From NCBI GenBank assembly GCA_014169315.1, contig AP022133.1, forward strand, positions 3,410,001-3,474,000: a stretch of 64,000 bases of DNA, given 5' to 3'. The stretch is from Enterobacter cloacae (lineage in GTDB: Bacteria; Pseudomonadota; Gammaproteobacteria; Enterobacterales; Enterobacteriaceae). The notes under the pieces are model-generated. The model was given only the letters and a program-made list of their open reading frames with translations. It was not told where the DNA came from and ran no database searches. The translations under genes were made by a program, and so were the position numbers. Shown piece after piece: positions 51,604 through 61,653 of the stretch (position 1 is its first letter; each line of letters begins with the position of its first letter).

Positions 51604-51852
51604 TTAAGCTGCTTTGTTTGCTGCTTTGATCAGCGTAGCAACGCGATCGGAAACAGTAGCGCCCTGGCCAACCCAGTGAGCGATACGATCCAGATCCAGA
51701 CGAGTTTCTTCTTCTGCGCCAGAGGCCAGTGGGTTGAAGAAACCAACGCGCTCGATGAAGCGACCGTTGCGTGCATTACGGCTGTCAGTAACAACAACCT
51801 GGTAGAACGGACGCTTTTTAGCGCCGTGACGAGCTAAACGAATAGTAACCAT
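51604..51852 (-). CDS. rpsP: 30S ribosomal protein S16
   Basis: An 82-aa protein, complete, starting [21 protein letters not shown], the S16 signature. First gene of the operon. The leader contains a promoter at 51928-51956 and a strong terminator-like hairpin between promoter and start. Confidence 0.98.
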   Translation of the reverse strand: MVTIRLARHGAKKRPFYQVVVTDSRNARNGRFIERVGFFNPLASGAEEETRLDLDRIAHWVGQGATVSDRVATLIKAANKAA

Positions 51853-51878
51853 AACATCCTCTTGTGTGAATAAAACAA

Positions 51879-51906
51879 CCGGGCCCCATCGAGGAACGGA
51901 GCCCGG
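51879..51906 (-). promoter_or_regulatory. Terminator-like hairpin in the rpsP leader
   Basis: CCGGGCTCC and GGGGCCCGG (one G-T pair) form a 9-bp stem with a 10-nt loop, followed on the minus strand by TTGTTTTATT, 17 nt before the rpsP ribosome-binding site. It is placed and shaped like an attenuator, though it may only be the end of read-through from ffh. Confidence 0.5.
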
Positions 51907-51927
51907 GTGTCATATTAAAAGCCCGAA

Positions 51928-51956
51928 AATTTTACTGATTTCTGGGGAAAATGCAA
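51928..51956 (-). promoter_or_regulatory. rpsP operon promoter
   Basis: TTGCAT (51951-51956) and AAAATT (51928-51933) with a 17-bp spacer, 76 bp upstream of rpsP. Confidence 0.6.
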
Positions 51957-52094
51957 TCAGCATCTTGATACTGAGCATTTACTCGCTCCGCTCGCTCTTC
52001 GAGCCGCCCTAAAGGGCGTTCAAAACACTCTTGTGTCTTGTCGAGCACAACCCGGAGCTAAAATGGCAAACAAGATAACCTTATGCCCTTGTTT

Positions 52095-53456
52095 TTAGCG
52101 GCCAGGGAATCCAGGGGGCATCATGCCTTTCATTCCGCGCATCATTTTTGCCATGCCGCCTTTCTTCATTTTCTTCATCATGCGCTGCATGTCGTCGAAC
52201 TGTTTCAGAAGACGGTTAACGTCCTGCACCTGCATGCCGCAACCGGCTGCGATACGGCGTTTACGGGAACCTTTGATGATGTCCGGGTTAGCACGTTCTT
52301 TGAGGGTCATCGAGTTGATGATCGCCTCCATACGCACCAGCACCTTGTCATCCATCTGCGCTTTTACGTTGTCAGGAATTTGCCCCATACCCGGCAGTTT
52401 GCCCATCAGGCTTGCCATGCCGCCCATGTTTTTCATCTGACGCAGTTGTTCAAGGAAATCGGTGAGATCGAAACCATCACCTTTTTTCAGTTTGCTCGCC
52501 AGCTTCTCAGCCTGTGCGCGGTCAACCTTGCTCTCGATATCTTCGATCAGCGACAGTACGTCGCCCATACCGAGGATACGGGAAGCGATACGATCCGGGT
52601 GGAACGGCTCCAGCGCTTCAGTTTTCTCGCCTACACCGAGGAATTTGATCGGCTTACCGGTGATATGACGAATAGAAAGCGCCGCACCGCCACGGGCGTC
52701 ACCGTCAACCTTAGTCAGAACCACACCGGTTAACGGCAGGGCTTCGTTAAACGCTTTCGCGGTATTCGCCGCATCCTGACCGGTCATGGCGTCAACAACA
52801 AACAGGGTCTCTACCGGGTTGATAGAGGCATGCACCTGCTTGATCTCGTCCATCATCGCTTCATCAACGTGCAGACGACCGGCGGTATCCACCAGCAGCA
52901 CGTCGTAGAACTTCAGCTTCGCTTCTTTCAGCGCCGCATTAACGATGTCGACAGGCTTTTGGGCAACGTCCGACGGGAAGAAATCCACGCCAACCTGCTC
53001 TGCCAGCGTTTCCAGCTGTTTGATCGCCGCCGGGCGATACACGTCGGCAGAAACAACCAGCACCTTTTTCTTGTGTTTTTCGCGCAGGAATTTACCCAGC
53101 TTACCAACGCTGGTCGTTTTACCCGCACCCTGCAAACCAGCCATCAGCACGACCGCTGGCGGCTGAGCGGCCAGGTTAAGTACCTGGTTTTCTTCGCCCA
53201 TCGCCGAAACCAGTTCATTACGAACGATTTTGACGAACTCCTGACCCGGAGTCAGGCTCTTGTTAACTTCATGACCAACCGCTTTTTCTTTTACGCGGTT
53301 GATAAAATCACGCACGACCGGTAACGCAACGTCTGCTTCGAGCAGCGCCATACGCACTTCGCGCAGCGTTTCCTTGATGTTCTCTTCAGTAAGGCGTCCA
53401 CGGCCGCTGATGTTGCGCAGCGTGCGCGACAAACGATCGGTTAAATTATCAAACAT
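52095..53456 (-). CDS. ffh: Signal recognition particle protein Ffh
   Basis: A 453-aa SRP54 homolog that binds 4.5S RNA and signal sequences and docks on FtsY. N domain (1-85); G domain with GLQGAGKTT (about 107-115), DTAGRL and TKVDGD; M domain from about 297, ending in a Met-rich segment (MQRMMKKMKKGGMAKMMRG). Length equals E. coli. Divergent from ypjD. Confidence 0.98.
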   Translation of the reverse strand: MFDNLTDRLSRTLRNISGRGRLTEENIKETLREVRMALLEADVALPVVRDFINRVKEKAVGHEVNKSLTPGQEFVKIVRNELVSAMGEENQVLNLAAQPPAVVLMAGLQGAGKTTSVGKLGKFLREKHKKKVLVVSADVYRPAAIKQLETLAEQVGVDFFPSDVAQKPVDIVNAALKEAKLKFYDVLLVDTAGRLHVDEAMMDEIKQVHASINPVETLFVVDAMTGQDAANTAKAFNEALPLTGVVLTKVDGDARGGAALSIRHITGKPIKFLGVGEKTEALEPFHPDRIASRILGMGDVLSLIEDIESKVDRAQAEKLASKLKKGDGFDLTDFLEQLRQMKNMGGMASLMGKLPGMGQIPDNVKAQMDDKVLVRMEAIINSMTLKERANPDIIKGSRKRRIAAGCGMQVQDVNRLLKQFDDMQRMMKKMKKGGMAKMMRGMKGMMPPGFPGR

Positions 53457-53622
53457 TGTCTCTCGCCTGGGTAGAAACGTTGGGTCGCGAGCTGCGACAC
53501 ATACACAGAATTTTGCCGCAGTATAACATGAAGGCGGCTTTGTTGTTATGCAACGGTTGGAGCAGGCGTCACGTAACGTTATACTGCTTCTCTTTCTTAT
53601 TAAGACAACTGCCGACGCCTAT

Positions 53623-54414
53623 ATGCCTGTTTTCGCACTGATCGCCCTTGTTGCCTATTCTGTCAGCCTCGCGCTGATCATTCCCGGCCTGCTGCAAAAA
53701 AACAGCGGCTGGCGGCGCATGGCTATTCTTTCGGCGGTGATCGCACTAATCAGCCACGCTTTTGCACTGGAATCACGCATTATTCCTGGTGACGGTAGCG
53801 TACAAAACCTGAGCGTGCTGAACGTCGGTTCGCTGGTCAGCCTGATGATCTGCACGGTGATGACCATTGTTGCGTCTAAAAATCGTGGCTGGCTGCTGCT
53901 GCCGATTGTCTACACCTTCGCGTTGATCAATCTGGCCTTAGCCACCTTTATGCCCAATGAGTTCATCACCCACCTGGAAGCCACACCGGGCATGCTGGTG
54001 CATATTGGTCTGTCGCTGTTCGCTTACGCGACGCTGATCATTGCCGCGCTCTACGCCATGCAGCTCGCCTGGATTGACTACCAGCTGAAAAACAAAAAGC
54101 TGGCGTTCAACCATGAGATGCCGCCGCTGATGGTCATTGAGCGTAAGATGTTCCACATTACGCAGGTTGGTGTTGTTCTGCTGACGTTAACACTCTGCAC
54201 TGGCCTGTTTTATATGAAAAACCTGTTCAGCGTGGAGAATATCGACAAAGCGGTTCTCTCCATCGTCGCGTGGTTTGTCTATATTGTCCTGTTATGGGGC
54301 CATTATCATGAAGGCTGGCGCGGTCGTCGCGTGGTCTGGTTTAACGTTGCGGGCGCAGGCATTCTCACCCTTGCCTATTTTGGCAGCCGCTTTATACAGC
54401 AATTTGCTGGCTAA
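53623..54414 (+). CDS. ypjD: Inner membrane protein YpjD (cytochrome c assembly family)
   Basis: A 263-aa polytopic membrane protein with about eight segments and the CcmC/CcsA-type heme-handling fold. It keeps the conserved HIGLSLFAYATL and LWGHYHEGWRGRR stretches with His residues. The start at 53623 is fixed by alignment with E. coli; a frame extended to 53548 would be longer. Function is not established. It is followed 18 bp later by yfjD, with which it is probably co-transcribed. Confidence 0.92.
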   Translation: MPVFALIALVAYSVSLALIIPGLLQKNSGWRRMAILSAVIALISHAFALESRIIPGDGSVQNLSVLNVGSLVSLMICTVMTIVASKNRGWLLLPIVYTFALINLALATFMPNEFITHLEATPGMLVHIGLSLFAYATLIIAALYAMQLAWIDYQLKNKKLAFNHEMPPLMVIERKMFHITQVGVVLLTLTLCTGLFYMKNLFSVENIDKAVLSIVAWFVYIVLLWGHYHEGWRGRRVVWFNVAGAGILTLAYFGSRFIQQFAG

Positions 54415-54432
54415 GTAACAAAGGAGTTCCCC

Positions 54433-55719
54433 CTGGAACACATCTCTACCACCACGCTGATCGTCACGCTGATCGTCATGGTGGTCATCTCCGCCTATTT
54501 CTCTGGTTCAGAAACCGGCATGATGACCTTAAACCGTTACCGGTTACGTCATCGTGCGAAGCAGGGTAACCGTGCCGCGCGTCGCGTTGAAAAATTACTC
54601 CGAAAACCGGATCGCCTGATTAGCCTGGTGCTTATCGGTAACAACCTCGTCAATATTCTCGCCTCTGCACTGGGTACCATCGTTGGGATGCGCCTGTATG
54701 GTAATGCGGGCGTCGCCATCGCCACCGGTGTACTGACGTTTGTGGTGCTGGTATTTGCTGAAGTACTCCCAAAAACCATCGCCGCGCTTTACCCTGAAAA
54801 AGTCGCCTACCCGAGCAGCTTCCTGCTTGCGCCACTGCAAATCCTGATGATGCCGCTGGTATGGCTCCTGAATATGGTTACCCGCTTACTGATGCGTATG
54901 GTGGGAATCAAAGCCGATGTCACCATCAGCAGTGCGCTCAGTAAAGACGAGCTGCGCACTATCGTGAACGAATCCCGCTCGCAAATATCCCGTCGTAACC
55001 AGGACATGCTGCTCTCGGTGCTGGATCTGGAAAAGGTCAGCGTTGACGACATCATGGTACCGCGCAATGAAATCGTCGGGATTGACATCAACGACGACTG
55101 GAAAGCCATCGTTCGCCAGCTGACGCACTCGCCGCACGGGCGTATCGTGCTCTATCGTGACTCACTGGACGACACCATCAGCATGCTGCGCGTGCGCGAG
55201 GCCTATCGCCTGATGACCGAGAAAAAAGAGTTCACAAAAGAGGTGATGCTGCGCGCCGCAGACGAAATTTACTACGTACCGGAAGGAACGCCACTCAGCA
55301 CGCAACTGGTGAAGTTTCAGCGTAATAAGAAGAAAGTCGGGCTGGTAGTGGATGAGTACGGCGACATTCAGGGACTGGTGACGGTCGAAGATATTCTGGA
55401 AGAGATTGTCGGGGACTTTACGACATCAATGTCACCTTCCCTTGCTGAAGAAGTCACTCCGCAAAATGACGGCTCCGTGCTGATCGACGGTAGCGCCAAT
55501 ATTCGTGAACTTAATAAAGCCTTTAACTGGCATCTGCCGGAAGACGAGGCTCGCACCATGAACGGGATGATTCTGGAAGCACTGGAAGAGATCCCGGCAG
55601 CGGGCACGCGGGTACGAATTGATCAATACGATATTGATATCCTGGACGTGCAGGACAATATGATTAAGCAGGTGAAAATTCTGCCCGTTAAGCCGATTCG
55701 GGAAAGTATTTCTGAGTAG
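54433..55719 (+). CDS. yfjD: CNNM/CorC-family transporter YfjD (CorB)
   Basis: A 428-aa inner-membrane protein: DUF21/CNNM transmembrane domain (about 1-145), two CBS domains (about 195-315) and a C-terminal CorC_HlyC domain. It is linked to Mg2+ or Co2+ efflux and magnesium homeostasis. I start it at a CTG (54433) that has AAGGAG 6 nt upstream and gives the E. coli N-terminus LEHISTTTL; the first in-frame ATG (54478) would cut into the first membrane segment. Confidence 0.88.
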   Translation: MEHISTTTLIVTLIVMVVISAYFSGSETGMMTLNRYRLRHRAKQGNRAARRVEKLLRKPDRLISLVLIGNNLVNILASALGTIVGMRLYGNAGVAIATGVLTFVVLVFAEVLPKTIAALYPEKVAYPSSFLLAPLQILMMPLVWLLNMVTRLLMRMVGIKADVTISSALSKDELRTIVNESRSQISRRNQDMLLSVLDLEKVSVDDIMVPRNEIVGIDINDDWKAIVRQLTHSPHGRIVLYRDSLDDTISMLRVREAYRLMTEKKEFTKEVMLRAADEIYYVPEGTPLSTQLVKFQRNKKKVGLVVDEYGDIQGLVTVEDILEEIVGDFTTSMSPSLAEEVTPQNDGSVLIDGSANIRELNKAFNWHLPEDEARTMNGMILEALEEIPAAGTRVRIDQYDIDILDVQDNMIKQVKILPVKPIRESISE

Positions 55720-55726
55720 GAAGTCG

Positions 55727-55768
55727 AATGTAGGCCGGGTAAAGCGAATGCCGCCACCCGGCACTACA
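55727..55768. repeat. REP (palindromic unit) element
   Basis: TGTAGGCCGGGTAAAGCG...CCGCCACCCGGCAC, the REP/PU sequence with its GCCGGGT palindrome and central AAGCGAATGCC, in the yfjD-grpE convergent gap. Confidence 0.85.
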
Positions 55769-55777
55769 GATGGCAAA

Positions 55778-56371
55778 TTACGCTTTCGCTTTCGCCACGG
55801 TCACCATTGCAGCACGAATGGTACGGCCGTTCAGGGTATAACCTTTCTGCATCACGCCCAGCACATTACCTGCGGTAACGTCTTCTGATTCCACCATCGC
55901 AATCGCCTGGTGAACGTTTGGATCCAGCGGCACGTTGGTATCGGCAATCACTTCCACGCCAAACTTGCGCACCACATCAAGCATAGATTTCAGCGTCAGT
56001 TCGATGCCTTCAATCATTGCCGCGTTGTCCGGGTTAGCTTTGTCAGCCACTTCCAGCGCGCGATCCAGGCTATCCACTACCGGCAGCAGTTCGTTGACGA
56101 ATTTCTCCAGCGCAAATTTATGCGCTTTTTCAACGTCCATCTCAGTACGGCGGCGCAGGTTTTCCATTTCCGCTTTGATGCGCAGCACACCTTCGCGCTC
56201 ACGATTCTGTGCTTCTACCAACTGGGCTTCCAGATTCGCAATTTTTTCATCGCGCGGGTCCACCTGCTCAGCAGATGCGTCTGGCTCTAACGCCTCAACT
56301 TCATCGTGCTGTTCCGTGATAATTTCTTCAGGGGCTTGCCCCTCAGGCGTTTTCTGTTCTTTACTACTCAT
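55778..56371 (-). CDS. grpE: Nucleotide exchange factor GrpE
   Basis: A 197-aa cochaperone that releases ADP from DnaK. A charged N-terminal region and long coiled coil (about 40-135, with [21 protein letters not shown]...) precede a C-terminal beta domain ([29 protein letters not shown]). The start at 56371 is chosen over an upstream in-frame ATG because it matches E. coli length. Sigma-32 promoter upstream. Confidence 0.97.
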   Translation of the reverse strand: MSSKEQKTPEGQAPEEIITEQHDEVEALEPDASAEQVDPRDEKIANLEAQLVEAQNREREGVLRIKAEMENLRRRTEMDVEKAHKFALEKFVNELLPVVDSLDRALEVADKANPDNAAMIEGIELTLKSMLDVVRKFGVEVIADTNVPLDPNVHQAIAMVESEDVTAGNVLGVMQKGYTLNGRTIRAAMVTVAKAKA

Positions 56372-56417
56372 GAATTTCTCCGCGTTTTTCTGCATTCATC
56401 TCGCTAACTTCGCTTAT

Positions 56418-56444
56418 TATGGGGATCAGTTTCCGGGATTCAAG
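56418..56444 (-). promoter_or_regulatory. Sigma-32 heat-shock promoter of grpE
   Basis: CTTGAAT (56438-56444) and CCCCATA (56418-56424) with a 13-bp spacer, matching the sigma-32 consensus. Confidence 0.85.
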
Positions 56445-56493
56445 GGAACAAGACAGATTGTCATCATTCATCAGGCACAAGGACCTCCAGAAA

Positions 56494-57372
56494 ATGAATA
56501 ATCATTTCAGGTGTATTGGGATCGTCGGGCATCCGCGTCACCCTACCGCATTGACGACACATGAAATGTTGTATCGCTGGCTGTGTAGCAAAGGCTATGA
56601 AGTGATGGTCGAACAGCAAATCGCTCAGGAGCTGCAGCTCAAGGGCGTCAAAACCGGCACGCTGGCGGAAATTGGCCAACAGGCAGACCTCGCTGTGGTG
56701 GTCGGCGGCGATGGCAATATGCTGGGCGCAGCACGTACCCTCGCTCGCTATGATATCAAGGTCATCGGTATCAACCGCGGCAACCTCGGTTTTCTGACTG
56801 ACCTCGACCCGGACAACGCCCAGCAACAGCTGGCTGACGTGCTGGAAGGTCACTATATCAGCGAAAAACGTTTTCTGCTTGAAGCCCAGGTGTGCCAGCA
56901 AGACTGTCAGAAGCGCATCAGCACCGCGATTAACGAAGTGGTTCTTCACCCCGGCAAAGTGGCGCACATGATTGAGTTCGAAGTCTACATCGACGAAATC
57001 TTCGCCTTCTCACAACGTTCTGATGGGCTCATTATCTCCACGCCAACAGGTTCAACGGCCTACTCGCTCTCTGCAGGCGGCCCAATTCTGACCCCGTCAC
57101 TGGATGCCATCACGCTGGTGCCAATGTTCCCGCATACGCTCTCTGCCCGCCCGCTGGTCATTAACGGTAGCAGCACCATTCGCCTGCGTTTCTCACACCG
57201 CCGCAACGACCTGGAGATCAGCTGCGACAGCCAGATCGCACTGCCTATTCAGGAAGGTGAAGATGTATTAATTCGCCGCTGCGATTACCACCTGAATCTT
57301 ATTCACCCAAAAGATTACAGTTATTTCAACACATTAAGCTCAAAGCTTGGCTGGTCAAAAAAATTGTTCTGA
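56494..57372 (+). CDS. nadK: NAD kinase
   Basis: A 292-aa enzyme that phosphorylates NAD to NADP with ATP, the only source of NADP. It carries the GGDGN motif ([14 protein letters not shown]) and the NE/D signature [13 protein letters not shown], with the C-terminal [15 protein letters not shown] substrate loop. The start at 56494 gives exact E. coli length. Divergent from grpE. Confidence 0.97.
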   Translation: MNNHFRCIGIVGHPRHPTALTTHEMLYRWLCSKGYEVMVEQQIAQELQLKGVKTGTLAEIGQQADLAVVVGGDGNMLGAARTLARYDIKVIGINRGNLGFLTDLDPDNAQQQLADVLEGHYISEKRFLLEAQVCQQDCQKRISTAINEVVLHPGKVAHMIEFEVYIDEIFAFSQRSDGLIISTPTGSTAYSLSAGGPILTPSLDAITLVPMFPHTLSARPLVINGSSTIRLRFSHRRNDLEISCDSQIALPIQEGEDVLIRRCDYHLNLIHPKDYSYFNTLSSKLGWSKKLF

Positions 57373-57391
57373 TTTTGCATCCAGCACTTTA

Positions 57392-57447
57392 CTGTATAAA
57401 AAACCAGTTTATACTGTATGAAAACACAGTTATGGTTTTTCATACAG
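57392..57447. promoter_or_regulatory. LexA (SOS) boxes upstream of recN
   Basis: CTGTATAAAAAACCAG (57392-57407) and CTGTATGAAAACACAG (57414-57429) both fit CTG-N10-CAG; a degenerate third, ATGGTTTTTCATACAG, lies at 57432-57447. They end 11 bp before the recN ATG, so LexA would cover the promoter, as in E. coli. Confidence 0.88.
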
Positions 57448-57457
57448 GAAAGCAATT

Positions 57458-59119
57458 ATGCTGGCACAACTGACCATCAGCAACTTTGCCATTGTTCGTG
57501 AGCTTGAGATCGACTTCCACAGCGGCATGACGGCAATCACCGGGGAAACCGGTGCGGGTAAATCCATTGCCATTGATGCCCTCGGCTTGTGCCTCGGCGG
57601 CCGTGCAGAGGGTGATATGGTGCGCACCGGTGCAAACCGTGCCGATCTCTGTGCCCGCTTTTCCCTGAAAGATACCCCGGCCGCCCTGTGCTGGCTGGAA
57701 GAGAACCAGCTGGAAGACGGACGTGAGTGTTTACTTCGTCGCGTCATCAGCAGCGACGGCCGCTCTCGTGGCTTTATTAACGGTACAGCCGTCCCTCTTT
57801 CCCAACTGCGCGAACTCGGCCAGTTGCTCATCCAGATCCACGGTCAACACGCCCATCAGCAGCTGATTAAACCAGAGCAACAGAAAGCCCTGCTCGACGG
57901 TTACGCGGGTGAGTATGCGCTCACTCAACTGATGGCGGAGCACTATCGTCAGTGGCACCAGAGCTGTCGCGAGCTCGCACAGCATCAACAGCAAAGCCAG
58001 GAGCGTGCTGCACGTGCTGAGTTACTGGAATATCAGTTGAAAGAACTGAACGAATTCAACCCACAGGCGGGTGAGTTCGAGCAAATTGATGAAGAGTACA
58101 AGCGTCTGGCCAACAGTGGTCACCTGCTCTCGACCAGCCAGAATGCGCTGGACATGCTGGCGGATGGCGAGGACGTGAATCTGCAAAGCCAGTTGTATAA
58201 TGTGCGTCAGTTAGTCACTGAACTGGCCGGTATGGACAGCAAACTCTCCGGTGTACTGGATATGCTGGAAGAGGCCGCCATTCAGATCTCTGAAGCGGGC
58301 GACGAACTGCGACACTACTGTGAACGTCTGGATCTCGATCCCAACCGTCTGTTCGAACTGGAGCAACGCATCTCCAGACAGATTTCGCTGGCGCGCAAGC
58401 ACCACGTCACGCCAGAAGAATTACCGGGCTATTATCAGTCTCTGCTTGATGAACAGCAGCAGCTCGACGATCAGGCCGACTCACTGGAAACCTTATCCCT
58501 GGCGGTGAATCTGCACCATCAGCAGGCGCTCGTGACGGCAAAACAGCTGCATGATATCCGCCAGCATTATGCGCAAGAATTAGGCCAGCACATCACCGAC
58601 AGTATGCACACCCTGGCGATGCCACACGGCGTATTCACTATTGATGTCCGCTTTGAAGAAAACCACCTGACGGCTGAAGGTGCAGATCGCATTGAATTCC
58701 GCGTCACCACGAACCCTGGTCAGCCGCTACAACCTATTTCCAAAGTGGCATCCGGCGGTGAGTTGTCGCGTATAGCCCTGGCGATTCAGGTGATCACTGC
58801 CCGTAAAATGGAAACCCCGGCGTTGATTTTCGATGAAGTCGATGTGGGGATCAGCGGCCCGACGGCGGCGGTGGTCGGCAAGCTGTTACGTCAGTTAGGT
58901 GAATCAACTCAGGTGATGTGCGTCACCCACTTGCCGCAGGTTGCAGGTTGTGGTCACCACCACTTTATTGTCAGCAAAGAAACTGATGGTGAAATGACCG
59001 AAACGCATATGAAACCACTGGATAAACGTTCGCGTCTGCAAGAGTTGGCGCGCCTGCTCGGCGGCAGTGAAGTCACCCGCAACACCCTTGCTAACGCGAA
59101 AGAACTACTGGCGGCATAA
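57458..59119 (+). CDS. recN: DNA repair protein RecN
   Basis: A 553-aa SMC-like protein for double-strand break repair, strongly SOS-induced. The head domain is split: Walker A GETGAGKS at the N-terminus and the C-terminal ABC signature [11 protein letters not shown], with [10 protein letters not shown] as Walker B. The middle forms the long coiled coil (about 150-360). Three LexA-type boxes precede it. Confidence 0.98.
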   Translation: MLAQLTISNFAIVRELEIDFHSGMTAITGETGAGKSIAIDALGLCLGGRAEGDMVRTGANRADLCARFSLKDTPAALCWLEENQLEDGRECLLRRVISSDGRSRGFINGTAVPLSQLRELGQLLIQIHGQHAHQQLIKPEQQKALLDGYAGEYALTQLMAEHYRQWHQSCRELAQHQQQSQERAARAELLEYQLKELNEFNPQAGEFEQIDEEYKRLANSGHLLSTSQNALDMLADGEDVNLQSQLYNVRQLVTELAGMDSKLSGVLDMLEEAAIQISEAGDELRHYCERLDLDPNRLFELEQRISRQISLARKHHVTPEELPGYYQSLLDEQQQLDDQADSLETLSLAVNLHHQQALVTAKQLHDIRQHYAQELGQHITDSMHTLAMPHGVFTIDVRFEENHLTAEGADRIEFRVTTNPGQPLQPISKVASGGELSRIALAIQVITARKMETPALIFDEVDVGISGPTAAVVGKLLRQLGESTQVMCVTHLPQVAGCGHHHFIVSKETDGEMTETHMKPLDKRSRLQELARLLGGSEVTRNTLANAKELLAA

Positions 59120-59257
59120 ACTTTTTCGGGATCTCAGGGTCATAGAGAACAATAAAAACGCCGCCAGACCGGTTTCAAAGTGGGGCAAGGTCTATTATCA
59201 TCGGCATATTACATATGAGCCGCGTACTGCTCGGGCCCGAAAAGGAATCAAATCACT

Positions 59258-59596
59258 ATGCGCTGTAAAACGCTGACCGCTGCCGCAGCGGTTCTTCTGA
59301 TGTTGACCGCAGGCTGTTCCACTCTGGAGAAAGTGGTTTACCGTCCTGACATCAACCAGGGGAACTACCTTACTCCTAACGATGTGTCCAAAATCCGCCC
59401 AGGAATGACACAACAGCAGGTCGCTTATGCACTGGGAACCCCGATGATGTCCGATCCGTTTGGGACAAACACCTGGTTCTATGTATTCCGTCAGCAGCCA
59501 GGCCACGAAGACGTGACCCAGCAGACCCTGACGCTGACCTTCAGCAGCGCCGGTGTGTTGACCAACATCGACAACAAGCCTGCTCTGACCAAATAA
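59258..59596 (+). CDS. bamE: Outer membrane protein assembly factor BamE (SmpA)
   Basis: A 112-aa outer-membrane lipoprotein of the Bam complex. Lipobox LTAGC (Cys20), then the SmpA_OmlA domain ([29 protein letters not shown]). It modulates BamA and BamD. A strong terminator follows. Confidence 0.96.
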   Translation: MRCKTLTAAAAVLLMLTAGCSTLEKVVYRPDINQGNYLTPNDVSKIRPGMTQQQVAYALGTPMMSDPFGTNTWFYVFRQQPGHEDVTQQTLTLTFSSAGVLTNIDNKPALTK

Positions 59597-59613
59597 TCAG
59601 GCGTCAGAAATGC

Positions 59614-59642
59614 AAAAAGGTGCTCAATGAGCACCTTTTTTT
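59614..59642 (+). terminator. bamE terminator
   Basis: AAAAAGGTGCT-caatg-AGCACCTTTTT with T-run, usable in both directions. Confidence 0.88.
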
Positions 59643-59700
59643 GTTTTTCTTTTTATCCCCTCGCCCCTACAGAGAGAGGGGTAAAGTGAGGGGAAAAACG

Positions 59701-59988
59701 CTACTGCGCAGATTTCTCCGCACGTTGACGACGCAATTCTTTCGGGTCGGCAATCAGTGGGCGATAAATCTCAACCCGGTCACCGTCCTTCAGTACATCC
59801 GCAAGCTTAACCGGACGGCTATAAATCCCAACTTTATTCTTCGCCAGATCGATATCGCTGCGAAGCTCAAGCAGGCCTGAAGCACGGATAGCAGACTCAA
59901 CCGTCGACCCTTCTTCCAGAGTCACACGCTGCAGATACTGCTTCTCTGGCAGCGCATACACCACTTCCACAGCAATCTTATGCGACAC
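59701..59988 (-). CDS. ratB: RnfH family protein RatB
   Basis: A 95-aa ubiquitin-like (beta-grasp) protein of the RnfH family (UPF0125). It starts from a GTG at 59988 with GAGG about 7 nt upstream, and overlaps ratA by 11 nt. The core [19 protein letters not shown] and [16 protein letters not shown] is conserved with E. coli. Together with RatA it has been described as a toxin-antitoxin pair (ratAB/pasTI); for RatB the antitoxin role is not well supported, and the function remains uncertain. Confidence 0.88.
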   Translation of the reverse strand: MSHKIAVEVVYALPEKQYLQRVTLEEGSTVESAIRASGLLELRSDIDLAKNKVGIYSRPVKLADVLKDGDRVEIYRPLIADPKELRRQRAEKSAQ

Positions 59989-60415
59989 TGTAGACCTCTT
60001 TGGCGCGGGTCGTGAATGCCTGAACCATGTTTGAGGCCAGCTCTTTGAAGATGCGGCCAAACGCCAGTTCAATCAGCTTATTGGTAAACTCAAAATCCAG
60101 ATGGAATTCGATGCGGCAGGCGTCAGCGCTCAGAGGCGTAAACTTCCAGCCTCCCATCAGGGTCTTAAACGGACCATCCACCAGATGCATCAAAATACTC
60201 TGATTATCGGTCAGCGTATTGCGGGTGGTGAACGTCTTGCTAATCCCCGCTTTGGAGACATCCACCGCCGCAGTCATCTGCGTCGGGCCAGATTCCAGTA
60301 CCCGGCTACCGGTACATCCCGGAATAAACTGCGGATAAGACTGAACATCGTTCACTAACTGATACATTTGTTCCACGCTGTAAGGGACAAGCGCAGTACG
60401 GCTAATCTGAGGCAT
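59978..60415 (-). CDS. ratA: Ubiquinone-binding START-domain protein RatA
   Basis: A 145-aa START/SRPBCC-fold protein, related to mitochondrial coenzyme Q-binding Coq10. E. coli RatA (PasT) was reported to inhibit 70S formation and to affect persistence; a respiratory role through ubiquinone binding is also supported by homology. The start at 60415 ([13 protein letters not shown]) is used; in-frame ATGs at 60427 and 60454 are alternatives matching older annotations. Divergent from smpB. Confidence 0.9.
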   Translation of the reverse strand: MPQISRTALVPYSVEQMYQLVNDVQSYPQFIPGCTGSRVLESGPTQMTAAVDVSKAGISKTFTTRNTLTDNQSILMHLVDGPFKTLMGGWKFTPLSADACRIEFHLDFEFTNKLIELAFGRIFKELASNMVQAFTTRAKEVYSVA

Positions 60416-60571
60416 AGCATTTTCCATGGTCACACAACGGACAAATAATAACATTTATCACCTGTTAAAAAAACGCTAAGCCTCATCTCGTGCTAAGATA
60501 GCGCGTTAGACCTCACAGGACGCAATGAGGTGACTTTTTGAAATCAGATTACCGACGGCTTTACGACACTT

Positions 60572-61054
60572 ATGACGAAGAAAAAAGCACATAAACCAGG
60601 CTCAGCGACCATTGCGCTCAACAAGCGTGCTCGCCATGAGTATTTCATCGAAGAAGAATTCGAAGCAGGCCTTGCGCTGCAGGGCTGGGAAGTCAAATCA
60701 CTGCGCGCCGGGAAAGCGAACATCGGCGATAGCTACGTGATCCTGAAAGACGGCGAAGCCTTCCTGTTCGGCGCGAACTTTACGCCGCTGACCGTTGCCT
60801 CTTCACACTACGTTTGTGACCCAACGCGCACCCGTAAGCTGCTGCTGAACAAACGTGAGCTGGAATCCCTCTACGGACGTATTAACCGTGAAGGCTTCAC
60901 TGTGGTTGCGCTCTCTATGTACTGGAAAAACGCCTGGTGCAAAGTGAAAATCGGCGTCGCGAAAGGTAAAAAACAGCACGACAAACGTACCGACCTGAAA
61001 GAGCGCGAGTGGCAGCTCGACAAAGCACGTATCATGAAAAACGCAGGACGTTGA
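60572..61054 (+). CDS. smpB: SsrA-binding protein SmpB
   Basis: A 160-aa oligonucleotide-binding-fold protein that binds the tRNA-like domain of tmRNA and brings it to stalled ribosomes. Core motifs include [26 protein letters not shown] and the basic C-terminal tail ([18 protein letters not shown]) that probes the empty mRNA channel. It is directly followed by ssrA. Confidence 0.98.
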   Translation: MTKKKAHKPGSATIALNKRARHEYFIEEEFEAGLALQGWEVKSLRAGKANIGDSYVILKDGEAFLFGANFTPLTVASSHYVCDPTRTRKLLLNKRELESLYGRINREGFTVVALSMYWKNAWCKVKIGVAKGKKQHDKRTDLKEREWQLDKARIMKNAGR

Positions 61055-61143
61055 TTCTGCACACTTATTGTACTATTCAATAAGTTAGCGTTCTGGGCTG
61101 GTAACCAGGAAGTGAAATCTGGTATACTCAGCGTAACACTATT

Positions 61144-61507
61144 GGGGCTGATTCTGGATTCGACGGGATTTGCGAAACCCAAGGTGCATGCCGAGGGGCG
61201 GTTTGCCTCGTTAAAAGCCGCAAAAAAATAGTCGCAAACGACGAAAACTACGCTTTAGCAGCTTAATAACCTGCTCTGAGCCCTCTCTCCCTAGCTTCCG
61301 CTCTTAAGACGGGGATCAAAGAGAGGTCAAACCCAAAAGAGATCGCGTGGAAGCCCTGCCTGGGGTTGAAGCGTTAAAACTAATCAGGCTAGTACGTTAG
61401 TGGCGTGTCTGTCCGCAGCTGGCGTGCGAATGTAAAGACAAACTAAGCATGTAGTACCGAGGATGTAGAAATTTCGGACGCGGGTTCAACTCCCGCCAGC
61501 TCCACCA
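61144..61507 (+). ncRNA. ssrA: Transfer-messenger RNA (tmRNA)
   Basis: 364 nt, from GGGGCTGATTCTGGATTCG to CCGCCAGCTCCACCA. The tag reading frame starts at GCA (61234) and encodes ANDENYALAA, then TAA TAA (61264-61269). The tRNA-like ends pair, and the encoded CCA closes the acceptor. A -10 hexamer TATACT lies at 61123-61128. The 3' end doubles as the attachment site of the adjacent integrative element. Confidence 0.98.
61480..61507. other. Probable attL core in the 3' end of ssrA
   Basis: The T-arm/acceptor end of ssrA (GGTTCAACTCCCGCCAGCTC...CCA) is a standard attachment site for P4-type integrases. A matching integrase follows 204 bp downstream, in the orientation expected for the left end of an island. 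The right-hand copy is not in the window. Confidence 0.7.
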
Positions 61508-61553
61508 AAATTCTCCATCGGTGATTACCAGAGTCATCCGATGAAGTCCTAAG

Positions 61554-61586
61554 AGCCCGCACGGCGCAAGCCCTGCGGGCTTTTTT
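61554..61586 (+). terminator. ssrA terminator
   Basis: AGCCCGC (61554-61560) and GCGGGCT (61575-61581) followed by a T-run. Confidence 0.85.
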
Positions 61587-61653
61587 GTGCCCTCAATTTG
61601 TCCCGCGAAGTCCGAAGAGAACTAATTAAATCCGAACCTTTTAGGCCCATTGA

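Noticed and set aside
59701..60415. ratAB as a genuine toxin-antitoxin system
   Set aside because: Both genes are core, conserved and in normal context; family evidence (START domain, ubiquinone binding) makes a housekeeping role as likely, so I did not present it as a novel system.
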